Assembly: GCF_000974785.1 (NCBI RefSeq)
Contig: NZ_BBWV01000002.1
Location: 558,001-622,000, forward strand
DNA from: Flavihumibacter petaseus NBRC 106054
GTDB taxonomy: Bacteria; Bacteroidota; Bacteroidia; Chitinophagales; Chitinophagaceae
Direction of reading: 5' to 3'
DNA length: 64,000 nt
The notes beneath the pieces were generated by a model that saw only the letters and a program-made list of their open reading frames with translations, was not told the origin of the DNA and did no database searches. Positions 7,911 to 15,696 of this stretch are shown here, in pieces. Numbering within the stretch: position 1 is the stretch's first letter; each line of letters starts with the position of its first letter. A program made the position numbers and the translations under genes.

Positions 7911-10136
7911 ATGTTTAAAAGGCTATGTTCCGCAGGGTTGTTGCTGTTGTTGTTTACAGGTTTACTATCGTCGGCGCAACCCGGGAGGTATACGCAATGG
8001 GTGAATCCCTATATCGGCACAGAGGGCCACGGGCATGTATTTCTTGGTGCCAGTATTCCTTTCGGAGCAATGCAACTCGGGCCCTCCAATATCATGCGTT
8101 CCTGGGATGCACTGGGTGGGTGGGACTGGTGCAGCGGATACAATTATATCAGTGAAGAGGTCCTGGGTTTTACCCATACCCACCTGAGCGGCACCGGAAT
8201 CGGTGATCTGAATGATATTCTGTTATTGCCGGCGAACGGACCGGTGAAAGTGAAACCGGGCGCATTTGAAAACCTGGAAACAGGATATGGATCACACTTC
8301 ACCCGCGCAAATGAACAGGTTCGCCCCGGTTACTACAGCGTTCACCTCGACCGTTATGATGTAGATGCAGAACTTACTACTACGGCACGGGTAGGATTGC
8401 ACCACTATCACTTCAATAAAACAGATAATGCCCATATCCTGGTAGATCTCGCTTTCGGCATGGGATGGGACGGACCCACAGACACCTATATGCACCAGGT
8501 GAATGACTCCACGTTTGAAGGATATCGCTTTTCTACCGGATGGGCGAAAGACCAGAAAATATTTTTCGCCATCACTACCTCACGACCGGTTCAAAGGGTA
8601 CTTTTCTTTAATGATTCTATCCCTGCACAGGGCCAATCGGCGAAAGGCAAAAAAATAAAGGCAGCGCTATACGTCGATGCTTTCAAACAGCCGGATATAC
8701 TGGTGAAAGTGGGTATCTCACCAACCAGCTCCACCAATGCACTGAACAATATCCGTGCGGAGATGCCAGGATGGGATTTCAAAGAGGTGGCGAAACAGGC
8801 CGATGCATTATGGAACAATGAACTGGGAAAAATTCAATTTGACGCGGATACAACGACCAAAACAGTTTTCTACACTTCGCTGTACCATACGATGATCTCG
8901 CCGGCTTTGTTCGACGATGCAGCAGACGCGCTCTCCGGTCACAGCAACTACAGCATATTTTCTCTTTGGGATACCTACCGGGCCTGGAATCCGCTGGCTA
9001 CCCTGATCCATAGCGACCGGGTGAATGATTTTGTCCGCTCCTTTCTGAAGATCTACCAGCAACAGGGCAAACTTCCCGTCTGGCATCTGAACGGAAATGA
9101 GACCAATACCATGATCGGTTACTCCGCAGTGCCCATTATGGCGGATGCCTATCTGAAAGGCTACCGTGATTACGATACAAAGCTGGCATACGCAGCAATG
9201 AAGCAGTCTGCAATGCAAAAAACAGATGGACTGCAATATGTGCAGCAACTGCAATTCATTCCAGCTGATAGTGTAAAGGAATCGGTGGCCAAGGCGCTCG
9301 AATATGCCATCGATGACTGGTCGCTGGCCCAGGTTGCGAAAGCCATGGGAAAAGATGAAGACTACCGTTACTTCATGAAAAGAGCTGCGTTGTACAAAAA
9401 CTATTTTGATGCCGGCACCGGGCATATGCGGGGACGGCTTTCAGCAGATTCCTGGCGTTATCCCTTCAATCCTTACCAGGCAGCCCACCGGCAGAATGAT
9501 TTCTGCGAAGGAAATGCCTGGCAATATACCTGGCTCGTTCCGCATGACGTGAAGGGATTGATACAGCTTTTCGGCGGTGAAAAGCCCTTTGTGCAGAAAC
9601 TTGATTCCCTGTTTGCTGCGCCGTCCTCCATGTTAACAGACGCCTCTCCCGATATAACGGGACTGATCGGTCAGTACGCACAGGGAAACGAACCCAACCA
9701 CCATATCGCTTACCTGTATGCCTATGCAGGGCAACCTGAAAAGACGGCAGCACTGATCCGGAGGATCACCAGGGAGTTTTACACCAACCAACCGGATGGC
9801 ATTTGCGGCAATGAAGACGCCGGGCAAATGAGTGCCTGGTATGTGCTGTCAGCAATGGGATTCTATTCGGTGAACCCTGCATCCGGCGTTTACGTATTCG
9901 GAAGTCCCCTGATGAATAGGGCTGTAGTGACCCTCCAGGGTAACAAACAGTTCACCATAGAAGTAAAAAACCAGGGCCCGGAAACCCTCTATATCCAGCG
10001 CATGTGGCTGAACGGTAAACCCTATACGAAAAGTTATATTCACCACGAAGACCTCGTGCGAGGCGGAAAGCTGGAGATTGAAATGGGCAAAACGCCATCT
10101 GCTACCTGGGGAAAAGCGCCTGGCGACCGGCCATAA
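7911..10136 (+). CDS. Glycoside hydrolase family 92 alpha-mannosidase
   Basis: A secreted exo-alpha-mannosidase of 741 residues, probably acting on alpha-1,2- or other alpha-linked mannose of N-glycans or mannans. The start is the ATG at 7911; the TTG just before it is not needed. The signal peptide runs to about residue 22 (FTGLLSSAQ). GH92 signatures are WVNPYIGTEGHGHVFLGASI, IPFGAMQLGPSN, GFTHTHLSGTGIGDLNDI, YSIFSLWDTYRAWNPL, GYSAVPIMADAY and the near-C-terminal GNEDAGQMSAWYVLSAMGFY; the family is calcium-dependent. Length fits the family. It is not next to a susCD pair; the nearby GH20 and GH63-like genes hint at general N-glycan or mannan use. Confidence 0.96.
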   Translation: MFKRLCSAGLLLLLFTGLLSSAQPGRYTQWVNPYIGTEGHGHVFLGASIPFGAMQLGPSNIMRSWDALGGWDWCSGYNYISEEVLGFTHTHLSGTGIGDLNDILLLPANGPVKVKPGAFENLETGYGSHFTRANEQVRPGYYSVHLDRYDVDAELTTTARVGLHHYHFNKTDNAHILVDLAFGMGWDGPTDTYMHQVNDSTFEGYRFSTGWAKDQKIFFAITTSRPVQRVLFFNDSIPAQGQSAKGKKIKAALYVDAFKQPDILVKVGISPTSSTNALNNIRAEMPGWDFKEVAKQADALWNNELGKIQFDADTTTKTVFYTSLYHTMISPALFDDAADALSGHSNYSIFSLWDTYRAWNPLATLIHSDRVNDFVRSFLKIYQQQGKLPVWHLNGNETNTMIGYSAVPIMADAYLKGYRDYDTKLAYAAMKQSAMQKTDGLQYVQQLQFIPADSVKESVAKALEYAIDDWSLAQVAKAMGKDEDYRYFMKRAALYKNYFDAGTGHMRGRLSADSWRYPFNPYQAAHRQNDFCEGNAWQYTWLVPHDVKGLIQLFGGEKPFVQKLDSLFAAPSSMLTDASPDITGLIGQYAQGNEPNHHIAYLYAYAGQPEKTAALIRRITREFYTNQPDGICGNEDAGQMSAWYVLSAMGFYSVNPASGVYVFGSPLMNRAVVTLQGNKQFTIEVKNQGPETLYIQRMWLNGKPYTKSYIHHEDLVRGGKLEIEMGKTPSATWGKAPGDRP

Positions 10137-10143
10137 GGTATCG

Positions 10144-10178
10144 CCAGGAATGGTCCACTGATGTTTCAGTTTTCCTGG
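10144..10178. terminator. Weak inverted repeat between convergent GH92 and serine-hydrolase genes
   Basis: CCAGGAA (10144-10150) can pair with TTCCTGG (10172-10178) across 21 nt, and a short A-run follows. It lies in the 66-bp gap between two convergent genes, where a bidirectional terminator would be expected. The stem is short and the loop long. Confidence 0.3.
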
Positions 10179-10202
10179 AAAAATCAAAACTATCCGGCGC
10201 AG

Positions 10203-11822
10203 CTATGGTCCGGATCCGATAACCGCCGGAAGGATGTACTCCGTCATCATGCGATCTGCCTGCGGATGCGCATAGGGTTGACCGTAAGCTGTTGCAGTAA
10301 TTACTACCACCAACTCCGGGTCCTTAAAAACAAAAACCTTGTTGCCGCCATTTCCGGTACAATACCAGGCTTCCATAGCCCTTTCCTTCACGGAATAAGT
10401 TTTGTTCCAGAAGAGATAACCGTAATACTCGTTCGTTCTTCCCGGGATCGGCAACTGATGGGTAAAGCTTTCCTTCACCCAGTGTTCCGGCAGCACCTGC
10501 CTGCCGTTCCAGCGACCGCGGTTGACATAGAGTTGCCCGTATTTTGCCAGATCAAGTGACCGCAGCCGGATTCCGCCAGCAGTATTGGGTGCCTGCTGAG
10601 GGGTAAACTGCCATTGATAGTGGGTGATGCCCAGCGGCCTGAACAGGTTTTTATCAGCATAACTTTCCAGTCCGCCGGGGATCAGTTGATGGAGAAGACT
10701 TCCCTGCAACATCACACCGGCTGTGAAATAGTGCCATTGCCCGGTGTACTTGACCGTGTCCATAGGCAGGTCAAGTGTGAACTTTACCCAATCGTCAGTG
10801 GGATACATGTTCTCTTCATTGCCGGGTGAATGCATATCATCATCATTGCCATCAAAACGGGATGACATGGTCAGCAGTTCCCTCACGGTTACGGCTGCTT
10901 TTGCCGCTGAATAATGAGCAAATTGTTGCAACGCATACTTGCTGCCGAGTCTAGTCGTAACGCTCTCCAGGTAGTGGTCACGTATGGCCATTCCGGTTAA
11001 TGTGGAAGCAAAAGATTTTCCGACCGACCGCGTATCATTCAGGCTGTCGCGCCCGTTGCCATTAAAATATTCTTCGACCAGGATCTTTCCCTTTTTCAGC
11101 ACCACTATACTCGTTACGTGCCGGAAAACGCCGGCATCGATCCAGGCTTTAAGTTGTTTGATCCTGTTCCTGTCAAAAGCATCCGACGAAACCGCCAGTC
11201 CATTGTACGGCTTTACCGGCGTCAGTGATATGGTCGCCAGGTCAATTTTTGGTTGGCGGTTGACGTCCAATACAACACTGCCCTCCGCGATAATATCACC
11301 AACGATCAGCTGACCCCTGTTGACATAGGGCCGTAATACCAGCCGCAACGTGTGCCTGCCTTCTGTCAAAGCACTATCACCACCATTGTACATAAAGCGG
11401 TTCCAGGCAGACTGGCTCCACCAGGTGCCCTCATGTTGGTTGTCAATGAGTGGTTTTGTCCATAGTGTATCCCGCTGCTGCTGTTGCGGTCTTGGCGCGC
11501 CAGGCCACAATTCCGTGTGATAAATAAGGCGGCCGTCTATATAGAAGTTGAACTGGTAATTGCCCACTGCAGACAACGAATCAACACTTAATTGCGGCGC
11601 CATTTGTTGCAGGTACCATGACAATGGTTTTTGTAAAGAAACAGTGAGGAACAGGTTTGTACGCGGTTGCAGCGTGATGCCTGATAATTCATTCGTAGAA
11701 TGCCCTGTACCCGTAAGCGGGGCGACAGTGTCAAAAACAATCCTGCCGGGCTGACCTTGCACGCCGGTAACTATTGAAAAAAGCAGCAGGACAAAAAAGT
11801 ACGGTTTCAGAAATTGGTACAT
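10203..11822 (-). CDS. Secreted serine hydrolase, beta-lactamase / class C PBP fold, with extra N-terminal domain
   Basis: A 539-residue exported protein (signal peptide MYQFLKPYFFVLLLFSIVTG, cleavage near VQGQ). The C-terminal 330 residues have the class C beta-lactamase/esterase fold: the nucleophile motif SVGK (Ser266-Lys269) in DTRSVGKSFASTLTGMAI, a YFTAG segment in the place of the usual Tyr-X-Asn, and GGIRLRSLDLAKYGQLYVNR. The first 200 residues are an additional beta-rich domain (NLFLTVSLQKPLSWYLQQM) that I do not recognise. Proteins of this fold include esterases, peptidases and D-aminopeptidases; the substrate is open. It lies 49 bp downstream of the AraC gene on the same strand and may be its target. 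Confidence 0.85.
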   Translation of the reverse strand: MYQFLKPYFFVLLLFSIVTGVQGQPGRIVFDTVAPLTGTGHSTNELSGITLQPRTNLFLTVSLQKPLSWYLQQMAPQLSVDSLSAVGNYQFNFYIDGRLIYHTELWPGAPRPQQQQRDTLWTKPLIDNQHEGTWWSQSAWNRFMYNGGDSALTEGRHTLRLVLRPYVNRGQLIVGDIIAEGSVVLDVNRQPKIDLATISLTPVKPYNGLAVSSDAFDRNRIKQLKAWIDAGVFRHVTSIVVLKKGKILVEEYFNGNGRDSLNDTRSVGKSFASTLTGMAIRDHYLESVTTRLGSKYALQQFAHYSAAKAAVTVRELLTMSSRFDGNDDDMHSPGNEENMYPTDDWVKFTLDLPMDTVKYTGQWHYFTAGVMLQGSLLHQLIPGGLESYADKNLFRPLGITHYQWQFTPQQAPNTAGGIRLRSLDLAKYGQLYVNRGRWNGRQVLPEHWVKESFTHQLPIPGRTNEYYGYLFWNKTYSVKERAMEAWYCTGNGGNKVFVFKDPELVVVITATAYGQPYAHPQADRMMTEYILPAVIGSGP

Positions 11823-11871
11823 GCCGTAAAGGTAGGTGCGTCAAAATCTCCAAAATAGAACTGTATTAACA

Positions 11872-12678
11872 TCATCGCAACAACCGGCGATAGGCGAGTG
11901 GTGTCATTCCCTGTGATTTCCGGAAAGCCCGGATAAAATGACTCTGGTCTGCAAATCCGCATTCAGCTGCTATTGCTGCCAGGTTGTGCCGGTCATCAGA
12001 TAACAAGCGCATCGCTTGATGCAACTTCATCGCCTGCAGCACATCCGACAAACGATGACCGAAATACGACGGAAATGCGCGGGACAAATGTACCGGATGT
12101 ACCGCTGTTGCGGCTGCCAGTTCGTTCAGCCGCCAATGCCGACTTTCCGGCTCATCAAACAGCAGCTGTTCCAGGTGCAGTACCCATCGCGGGAAATCGC
12201 TGCCCTTCACTACAGGCGTTCTGCCCAAATCGGCAAACAGGTCCACCAGCAGGCTGTCTAAGACGGCAGGCTGGTCCGCATATTGCCTGAAGGCGGCGAA
12301 GAGCCGGTAAAACAATAACCGGTGATGAGGATGAATGAGCTTGTGGCTGCCTTCCAGCAGGTTTTCAGGGAGATCAAATTGCCGAAACCAGCCGGGCCTC
12401 AGTTCAAGATGAAATCCCCGTGTAAATCCTGCTGGTTTGATATTGAAATGCGGTTCCTGCCAGTGATGAAACAAAAGGTCGCCTGCGCCACAATGATAGG
12501 TTTCCTTTTTATTCCCTTCCAGTACTTTCCCTTCGAGAATAAATGTGAAATAGGCATTTTCGTGATAATGCCAGTCAACTTTCGGTTCTGTATACTCGGT
12601 GTCCGTCAGCGTCATTTCCTGCAACCGCAACGTTTTGCTGGTAACGCCATAAAACTGACCTGTTTTCCTGAAGTGCAT
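11872..12678 (-). CDS. AraC-family transcriptional regulator with cupin sensor domain
   Basis: A 268-residue DNA-binding regulator. Residues 25-110 are a cupin-like sensor (VDWHYHENAYFTFILEGKV, CGAGDLLFHHWQEPHFNIKP). Residues about 170-268 hold two helix-turn-helix units: LNELAAATAVHPVHLSRAF and the second, LAAIAAECGFADQSHFIRAF followed by RKSQGMTPLAYRR, the AraC signature. The cupin part with several His suggests a small-molecule or sugar sensor. The downstream serine hydrolase on the same strand is the most likely co-transcribed gene. Confidence 0.93.
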   Translation of the reverse strand: MHFRKTGQFYGVTSKTLRLQEMTLTDTEYTEPKVDWHYHENAYFTFILEGKVLEGNKKETYHCGAGDLLFHHWQEPHFNIKPAGFTRGFHLELRPGWFRQFDLPENLLEGSHKLIHPHHRLLFYRLFAAFRQYADQPAVLDSLLVDLFADLGRTPVVKGSDFPRWVLHLEQLLFDEPESRHWRLNELAAATAVHPVHLSRAFPSYFGHRLSDVLQAMKLHQAMRLLSDDRHNLAAIAAECGFADQSHFIRAFRKSQGMTPLAYRRLLR

Positions 12679-12716
12679 ATTCCTGGTTTGATTCAGCTGG
12701 CGGATTACACGGATAA

Positions 12717-13079
12717 TTACCGCAGCTGCAATGTCAGTTCTTTCTTGTGGGAAAGTGCAAAATCAATTGCTGTTTTGATAAAGTCATTCAACGAAATATT
12801 TTTGGTTGCTGCAAATACTGCAGCGTCTTTGTGCAACTCAGCCGGAACCCTCACGTTAAATGTGCCCTTGTACGTTTTGTCAGGTTCTTTTCCCAGTTCT
12901 TCGCAGAGTTCCAGGTAATCGTCTACCGCTTCGTGAAAAGCCTTTTTCAGCTCCCTTACAGAGCTGCCTTCGAAGCTGATCAGGTCGGCAGTGGTGAGTA
13001 CCTTGCCCACAAATACATCATCTTCTGCACTGAAATGTACTGTGGCGAGATAGTTCTTGTATGTCAGAAATTCACTCAT
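12717..13079 (-). CDS. hicB: HicB-family antitoxin
   Basis: A 120-residue antitoxin that neutralises HicA and represses its own operon. The start is taken at 13079 (MSEFLTYKNYLATVHFSAED); an upstream ATG at 13112 lies inside hicA. Residues 1-75 form the partially degraded RNase-H-like HicB domain (FVGKVLTTADLISFEGSSVR). The C-terminal third is a ribbon-helix-helix DNA-binding segment (TFNVRVPAELHKDAAVFAAT then NISLNDFIKTAIDFAL). It overlaps hicA by 8 bp, so translation is coupled, in the toxin-first order usual for hicAB. Confidence 0.93.
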   Translation of the reverse strand: MSEFLTYKNYLATVHFSAEDDVFVGKVLTTADLISFEGSSVRELKKAFHEAVDDYLELCEELGKEPDKTYKGTFNVRVPAELHKDAAVFAATKNISLNDFIKTAIDFALSHKKELTLQLR

Positions 13080-13362
13080 CTTGTAGGTAGTTTCTTTTTT
13101 GGAGAAATTCAATCAACTGATCCAGTACATACCGTTTAATGATATTCCCCGGGTGAGGCTCATGTAAACTGATAACCTCCAGGTTTTTGTTCACAAATTT
13201 TCTTCTTGAGCCACCCGTTTTTCCATTTTTCTTTTCCGAAAAACCGAACATGGCGAGTACTCCAATTAACTCCTCCCATGTAAAATCCTTTGGTTTCGAC
13301 AACAAACGCTGCAGTAGCTTTTCCTTTATGACATCCTTTGACCGTTTTATGCTCCCAACCAC
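13072..13362 (-). CDS. hicA: HicA-family mRNA interferase toxin
   Basis: A 96-residue HicA toxin with a double-stranded-RNA-binding-like fold that cleaves mRNA. Signatures are FTWEELIGVLAMFGF, the loop GKTGGSRRKFVNK (residues about 48-59) and the C-terminal LHEPHPGNIIKRYVLDQLIE. In many HicA proteins the loop carries a catalytic His (GSH); here the aligned position reads GSRR, so the active site may differ or use the later His residues. The first 20 residues are longer than the E. coli protein. It precedes hicB, overlaps it, and has a good promoter and operator about 80 bp upstream. Confidence 0.9.
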   Translation of the reverse strand: MVGSIKRSKDVIKEKLLQRLLSKPKDFTWEELIGVLAMFGFSEKKNGKTGGSRRKFVNKNLEVISLHEPHPGNIIKRYVLDQLIEFLQKRNYLQDE

Positions 13363-13420
13363 AAAACGGCTAAACTAAATACAAGCTATTTCGCTGACCA
13401 GCGTTTTATCACTGTTTATA

Positions 13421-13445
13421 TTTGCAACTAAATTTCAGTTGCAAA
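13421..13445. promoter_or_regulatory. Palindromic operator, probable HicB/HicAB binding site
   Basis: TTTGCAACT (13421-13429) and AGTTGCAAA (13437-13445) are perfect 9-bp inverted arms with a 7-nt spacer. The right arm covers the TTTG half of the hicAB -7 element, and the left arm overlaps a plus-strand TATATTTG (13417-13424) facing the acyltransferase gene. A dyad over a promoter is what an RHH repressor such as HicB needs for autoregulation. Confidence 0.6.
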
Positions 13446-13472
13446 CTTATATTCCTTCCCTTAATTTTCCAA
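13442..13472 (-). promoter_or_regulatory. Bacteroidota-type promoter of hicAB
   Basis: On the minus strand a -33 TTG (13472-13470) is followed after 20 nt by a perfect -7 element TAAGTTTG (13449-13442), matching the TTG-N19/20-TAnnTTTG consensus of Bacteroidota. Transcription would begin near 13435, about 70 nt upstream of hicA. Confidence 0.65.
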
Positions 13473-13544
13473 TTTTTTACAGGGAATTTTCTTCCGCTTA
13501 TGCAAATATTTTATGACAGGTATCCGAAAGAAAATTAATGAGGA

Positions 13545-14774
13545 GTGCTGATTCTGTTCCGGAATATTCCAAATAGGCTGTACATTCGGCGATCCCCTTT
13601 TAAATCATCAGCAGCATTGGAACCGGGCAGCAGTCAGAAATTGTACGGCCTTGACCACCTCAGGGCCCTGGCCATCTTATTGGTCTTTTTTTTCCATTAT
13701 TTCATCCTCAGCGGGGGACAACCAACGTGGTTACCCGATTTCGCCAGCTTCATGTGGACGGGTGTTGACCTGTTCTTCGTACTGAGCGGTTTTCTGATCG
13801 CCTCCCAACTTTTCGCCCAGGTCAAATCCGGTGAAATCATCTCGTTCCGGGTGTTTTTCGGGAAGCGGTTTTTCAGGATCATTCCTCTTTTCCTGGTTAC
13901 GGTTATGTTCTATTTCGCCTTTCCCTTTTTCCGCGAACGGGATAGCCTTCCGCCGCTCTGGAAATTCCTCACGTTTACCCAGAACTTCGGCCTCAACCTG
14001 AAAACTGGTGGCGCTTTCTCGCATTGCTGGTCGCTCTGTGTGGAAGAGCATTTTTACCTGCTGCTGCCACTGGTGCTTCTACTTCTTCAGGTGACTGGCA
14101 GCTTCAGAAAAGGAAAATGGCTGTTGCTGATCCTCTTCCTGCTCGGATTGGTGTTCCGCATTTTCAGCTTTACCCGGTTGTACCAGCCATTGTCTGATGG
14201 CCCGCTCAGCGGCATCTACTGGTACAAGTATATCTATTACCCCACCTATAACCGTCTCGACGGATTGCTTGCCGGTGTATCCCTTGCCGCACTTTATCGC
14301 TTTCTGCCGGACACCTGGAACCGGATAGCACAATATGGCAACCTGTTGCTGCTGCCGGGTATCGCCTTGTTAACAGGCGCCTACTTCCTATGCGAAAAAC
14401 AGTTTTCATTTGCTGCATCGGTGTTAGGCTATCCGCTGATCGCTGCGGGTTATGTCTGTCTCGTTGCTGCCGCCGTCAGCCCGGCTGGTTTCCTGTACAG
14501 ATCCCGCTCACGTTTTACCGAACGCATTGCGACTTTGTCCTACGCGCTCTACCTGACCCACAAGGGCGTGGTCCACATGATGCACAATTTGCTGGCCGAC
14601 TTTAACATCAATCCCAACCTGATGTTCGTGATCGCGCTGATCGCCAGTATTGGATTTGCCTGGATCCTGCACCTGCTGGTGGAGAAGCCTATGATGAAAC
14701 TGCGTGACCGGTTTATTGTTCCTGCAGCTGCGGAACAGCTCCTGCCGATACCAACTGTTCATAAAAATTCATAG
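13545..14774 (+). CDS. Acyltransferase family 3 (OafA-like) integral membrane protein
   Basis: A membrane O-acyltransferase of about 409 residues that would acetylate a surface glycan or peptidoglycan. The acyltransferase-3 domain begins at LYGLDHLRALAILLVFFFHY (His for catalysis) and includes FMWTGVDLFFVLSGFLIASQ, FGKRFFRIIPLFLVTVMFYF and HCWSLCVEEHFYLLLPL, all family signatures; about ten hydrophobic helices follow. The start is uncertain: GTG at 13545 sits in TGAGGAGTG with no better ATG, and the first 30 residues are not conserved-looking, so a later TTG near 13640 is possible. No glycan-synthesis genes are adjacent. Confidence 0.88.
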   Translation: MLILFRNIPNRLYIRRSPFKSSAALEPGSSQKLYGLDHLRALAILLVFFFHYFILSGGQPTWLPDFASFMWTGVDLFFVLSGFLIASQLFAQVKSGEIISFRVFFGKRFFRIIPLFLVTVMFYFAFPFFRERDSLPPLWKFLTFTQNFGLNLKTGGAFSHCWSLCVEEHFYLLLPLVLLLLQVTGSFRKGKWLLLILFLLGLVFRIFSFTRLYQPLSDGPLSGIYWYKYIYYPTYNRLDGLLAGVSLAALYRFLPDTWNRIAQYGNLLLLPGIALLTGAYFLCEKQFSFAASVLGYPLIAAGYVCLVAAAVSPAGFLYRSRSRFTERIATLSYALYLTHKGVVHMMHNLLADFNINPNLMFVIALIASIGFAWILHLLVEKPMMKLRDRFIVPAAAEQLLPIPTVHKNS

Positions 14775-15188
14775 GTGTCGCAGCGATCCCGGCCAGCTCC
14801 TGGCAGTTCAGCTCCTGCTAAATCTCGGGCAATCATGTTTAAAGCTGAACCTTCCGAATCCCTTCTTTCTATTTCCTTTTGATGGTTGGGCAGAGCGGCC
14901 TGGCGTAATAGTGAATTTCCTGTTGGGAAACACTCTGGATACTATTTTATGGCAGAGTTACAATGTACTTGATTTTCAACGTTTTATTGAGATTTCGGAA
15001 GTTGTTTGGCCTGTGATCAATGCTTTCCATATGCTACCTTAATTTTCCCATAGTACTCCCATTATTCTCCCATCATCCTCCGTTGTTTACGGAAGAAAAT
15101 GGGAGTATAAAGGGAGAAAAAAAGGAGAACAGTGGGGGAATTGAACAGTGACTGAACAAAATTTGAGTTATATTTAAGAAAAAAAAAT
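14775..15188. other. 414-bp stretch without a recognisable gene
   Basis: Six-frame reading gives no convincing protein; the longest plus-strand frame mainly overlaps the acyltransferase and has no family-like motif. The only structure seen is the inverted repeat at 15054-15107 and TCCCAT repeated three times at 10-13 bp spacing (15046-15075) just before it. Base composition becomes more AT-rich toward 15189. Confidence 0.5.
15054..15107. repeat. Inverted repeat with nested hairpin
   Basis: TACTCCCATT (15054-15063) and AATGGGAGTA (15098-15107) are perfect 10-bp arms. Between them TCCGT (15079-15083) and ACGGA (15089-15093) form a second 5-bp hairpin with loop TGTTT. It lies about 80 bp upstream of the uncharacterised gene at 15189 and could be a regulatory structure, a terminator remnant or a mobile repeat. 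Confidence 0.6.
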
Positions 15189-15548
15189 ATGGCAGTTGAT
15201 CGTGACCGTTCAAGCATTATCGCCACTTTCTCAGGGAAGGTGGGCAACATGTTACTAAAGCGTTATGCAGACAAAATCGTGATAAGCAAAATTCCCAATA
15301 TGGATGACAGGGTATTAAGCGAGAAGCAATTGAAATCGAATGAATTAATGTATGAAGCGATTCAATTTGCAAAGGGTGCTATTGATGACCCGATTCGTAA
15401 AATGCTGCTGGCGCACAAGTTCAAAATACCTGTTGGTAAAGTTTACCACAGAATGGTAAAGGAGTATATGTTGTGTAAAGGAGATGACGCCCATCTTCAG
15501 CAACTCGTCGAATTGCCAGAGGTGCCGGGTTATAACCAGCAACAATAA
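15189..15548 (+). CDS. Uncharacterised 119-residue protein (FSGKVGN motif)
   Basis: A small, basic, cytoplasmic protein with no signal peptide or membrane helix. The N-terminus IIATFSGKVGNMLLKRYADK then IVISKIPNMDD resembles a recurring Bacteroidota family of unknown function that begins with a GxVGN motif and a VxSK strand, followed by helical segments (ELMYEAIQFAKGAIDDPIRK). I know no function for it. The upstream inverted repeat and the perfect downstream terminator suggest a monocistronic unit. It is isolated between genes on other strands and may be accessory. Confidence 0.7.
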   Translation: MAVDRDRSSIIATFSGKVGNMLLKRYADKIVISKIPNMDDRVLSEKQLKSNELMYEAIQFAKGAIDDPIRKMLLAHKFKIPVGKVYHRMVKEYMLCKGDDAHLQQLVELPEVPGYNQQQ

Positions 15549-15551
15549 ATA

Positions 15552-15578
15552 AGCCTCATCGCACAGGGCGATGAGGCT
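15552..15578. terminator. Bidirectional intrinsic terminator
   Basis: AGCCTCATCGC (15552-15562) pairs perfectly with GCGATGAGGCT (15568-15578), an 11-bp stem with a 5-nt loop. It sits 4 bp after the stop of the 119-residue gene. On the minus strand it is followed by TTATTTATT, so it can also end transcription of the convergent GH20 gene. Confidence 0.85.
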
Positions 15579-15664
15579 GAAAATTATTCAGGATCTTTTT
15601 TCTTCTCTGCGCCTTTGCCCCTCTGCAAGCTTAGCGGGAAATAATAAGGCGCGTATTACCTGCT

Positions 15665-15684
15665 GAAGCTTTAGCGTAAGTACG
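15665..15684. repeat. Intergenic GAAGCTTTAGCGTA repeat, copy 1
   Basis: This 20-bp segment matches 27380-27399 at 18 of 20 bases (shared core GAAGCTTTAGCGTA). Flanking arms GCGTATTAC (15651-15659) and GTAAGTACGC (15676-15685) can form a hairpin with one bulge. It lies just past the 3' end of the GH20 gene. Confidence 0.55.
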
Positions 15685-15696
15685 CAGCGCCCAACC

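Noticed and set aside
8808-9425. Minus-strand frame of 205 codons inside GH92
   Set aside because: Antisense shadow of a clear GH92 gene with biased codon pattern.
12322-12918. Plus-strand frame of 198 codons across the AraC/hicB junction
   Set aside because: Both strands' true genes have strong motifs, and this frame crosses their boundary with no recognisable domain.
14704-15042. Plus-strand frame of 112 codons after the acyltransferase
   Set aside because: Starts inside the acyltransferase, lacks any motif and has no ribosome-binding site; treated as noncoding.
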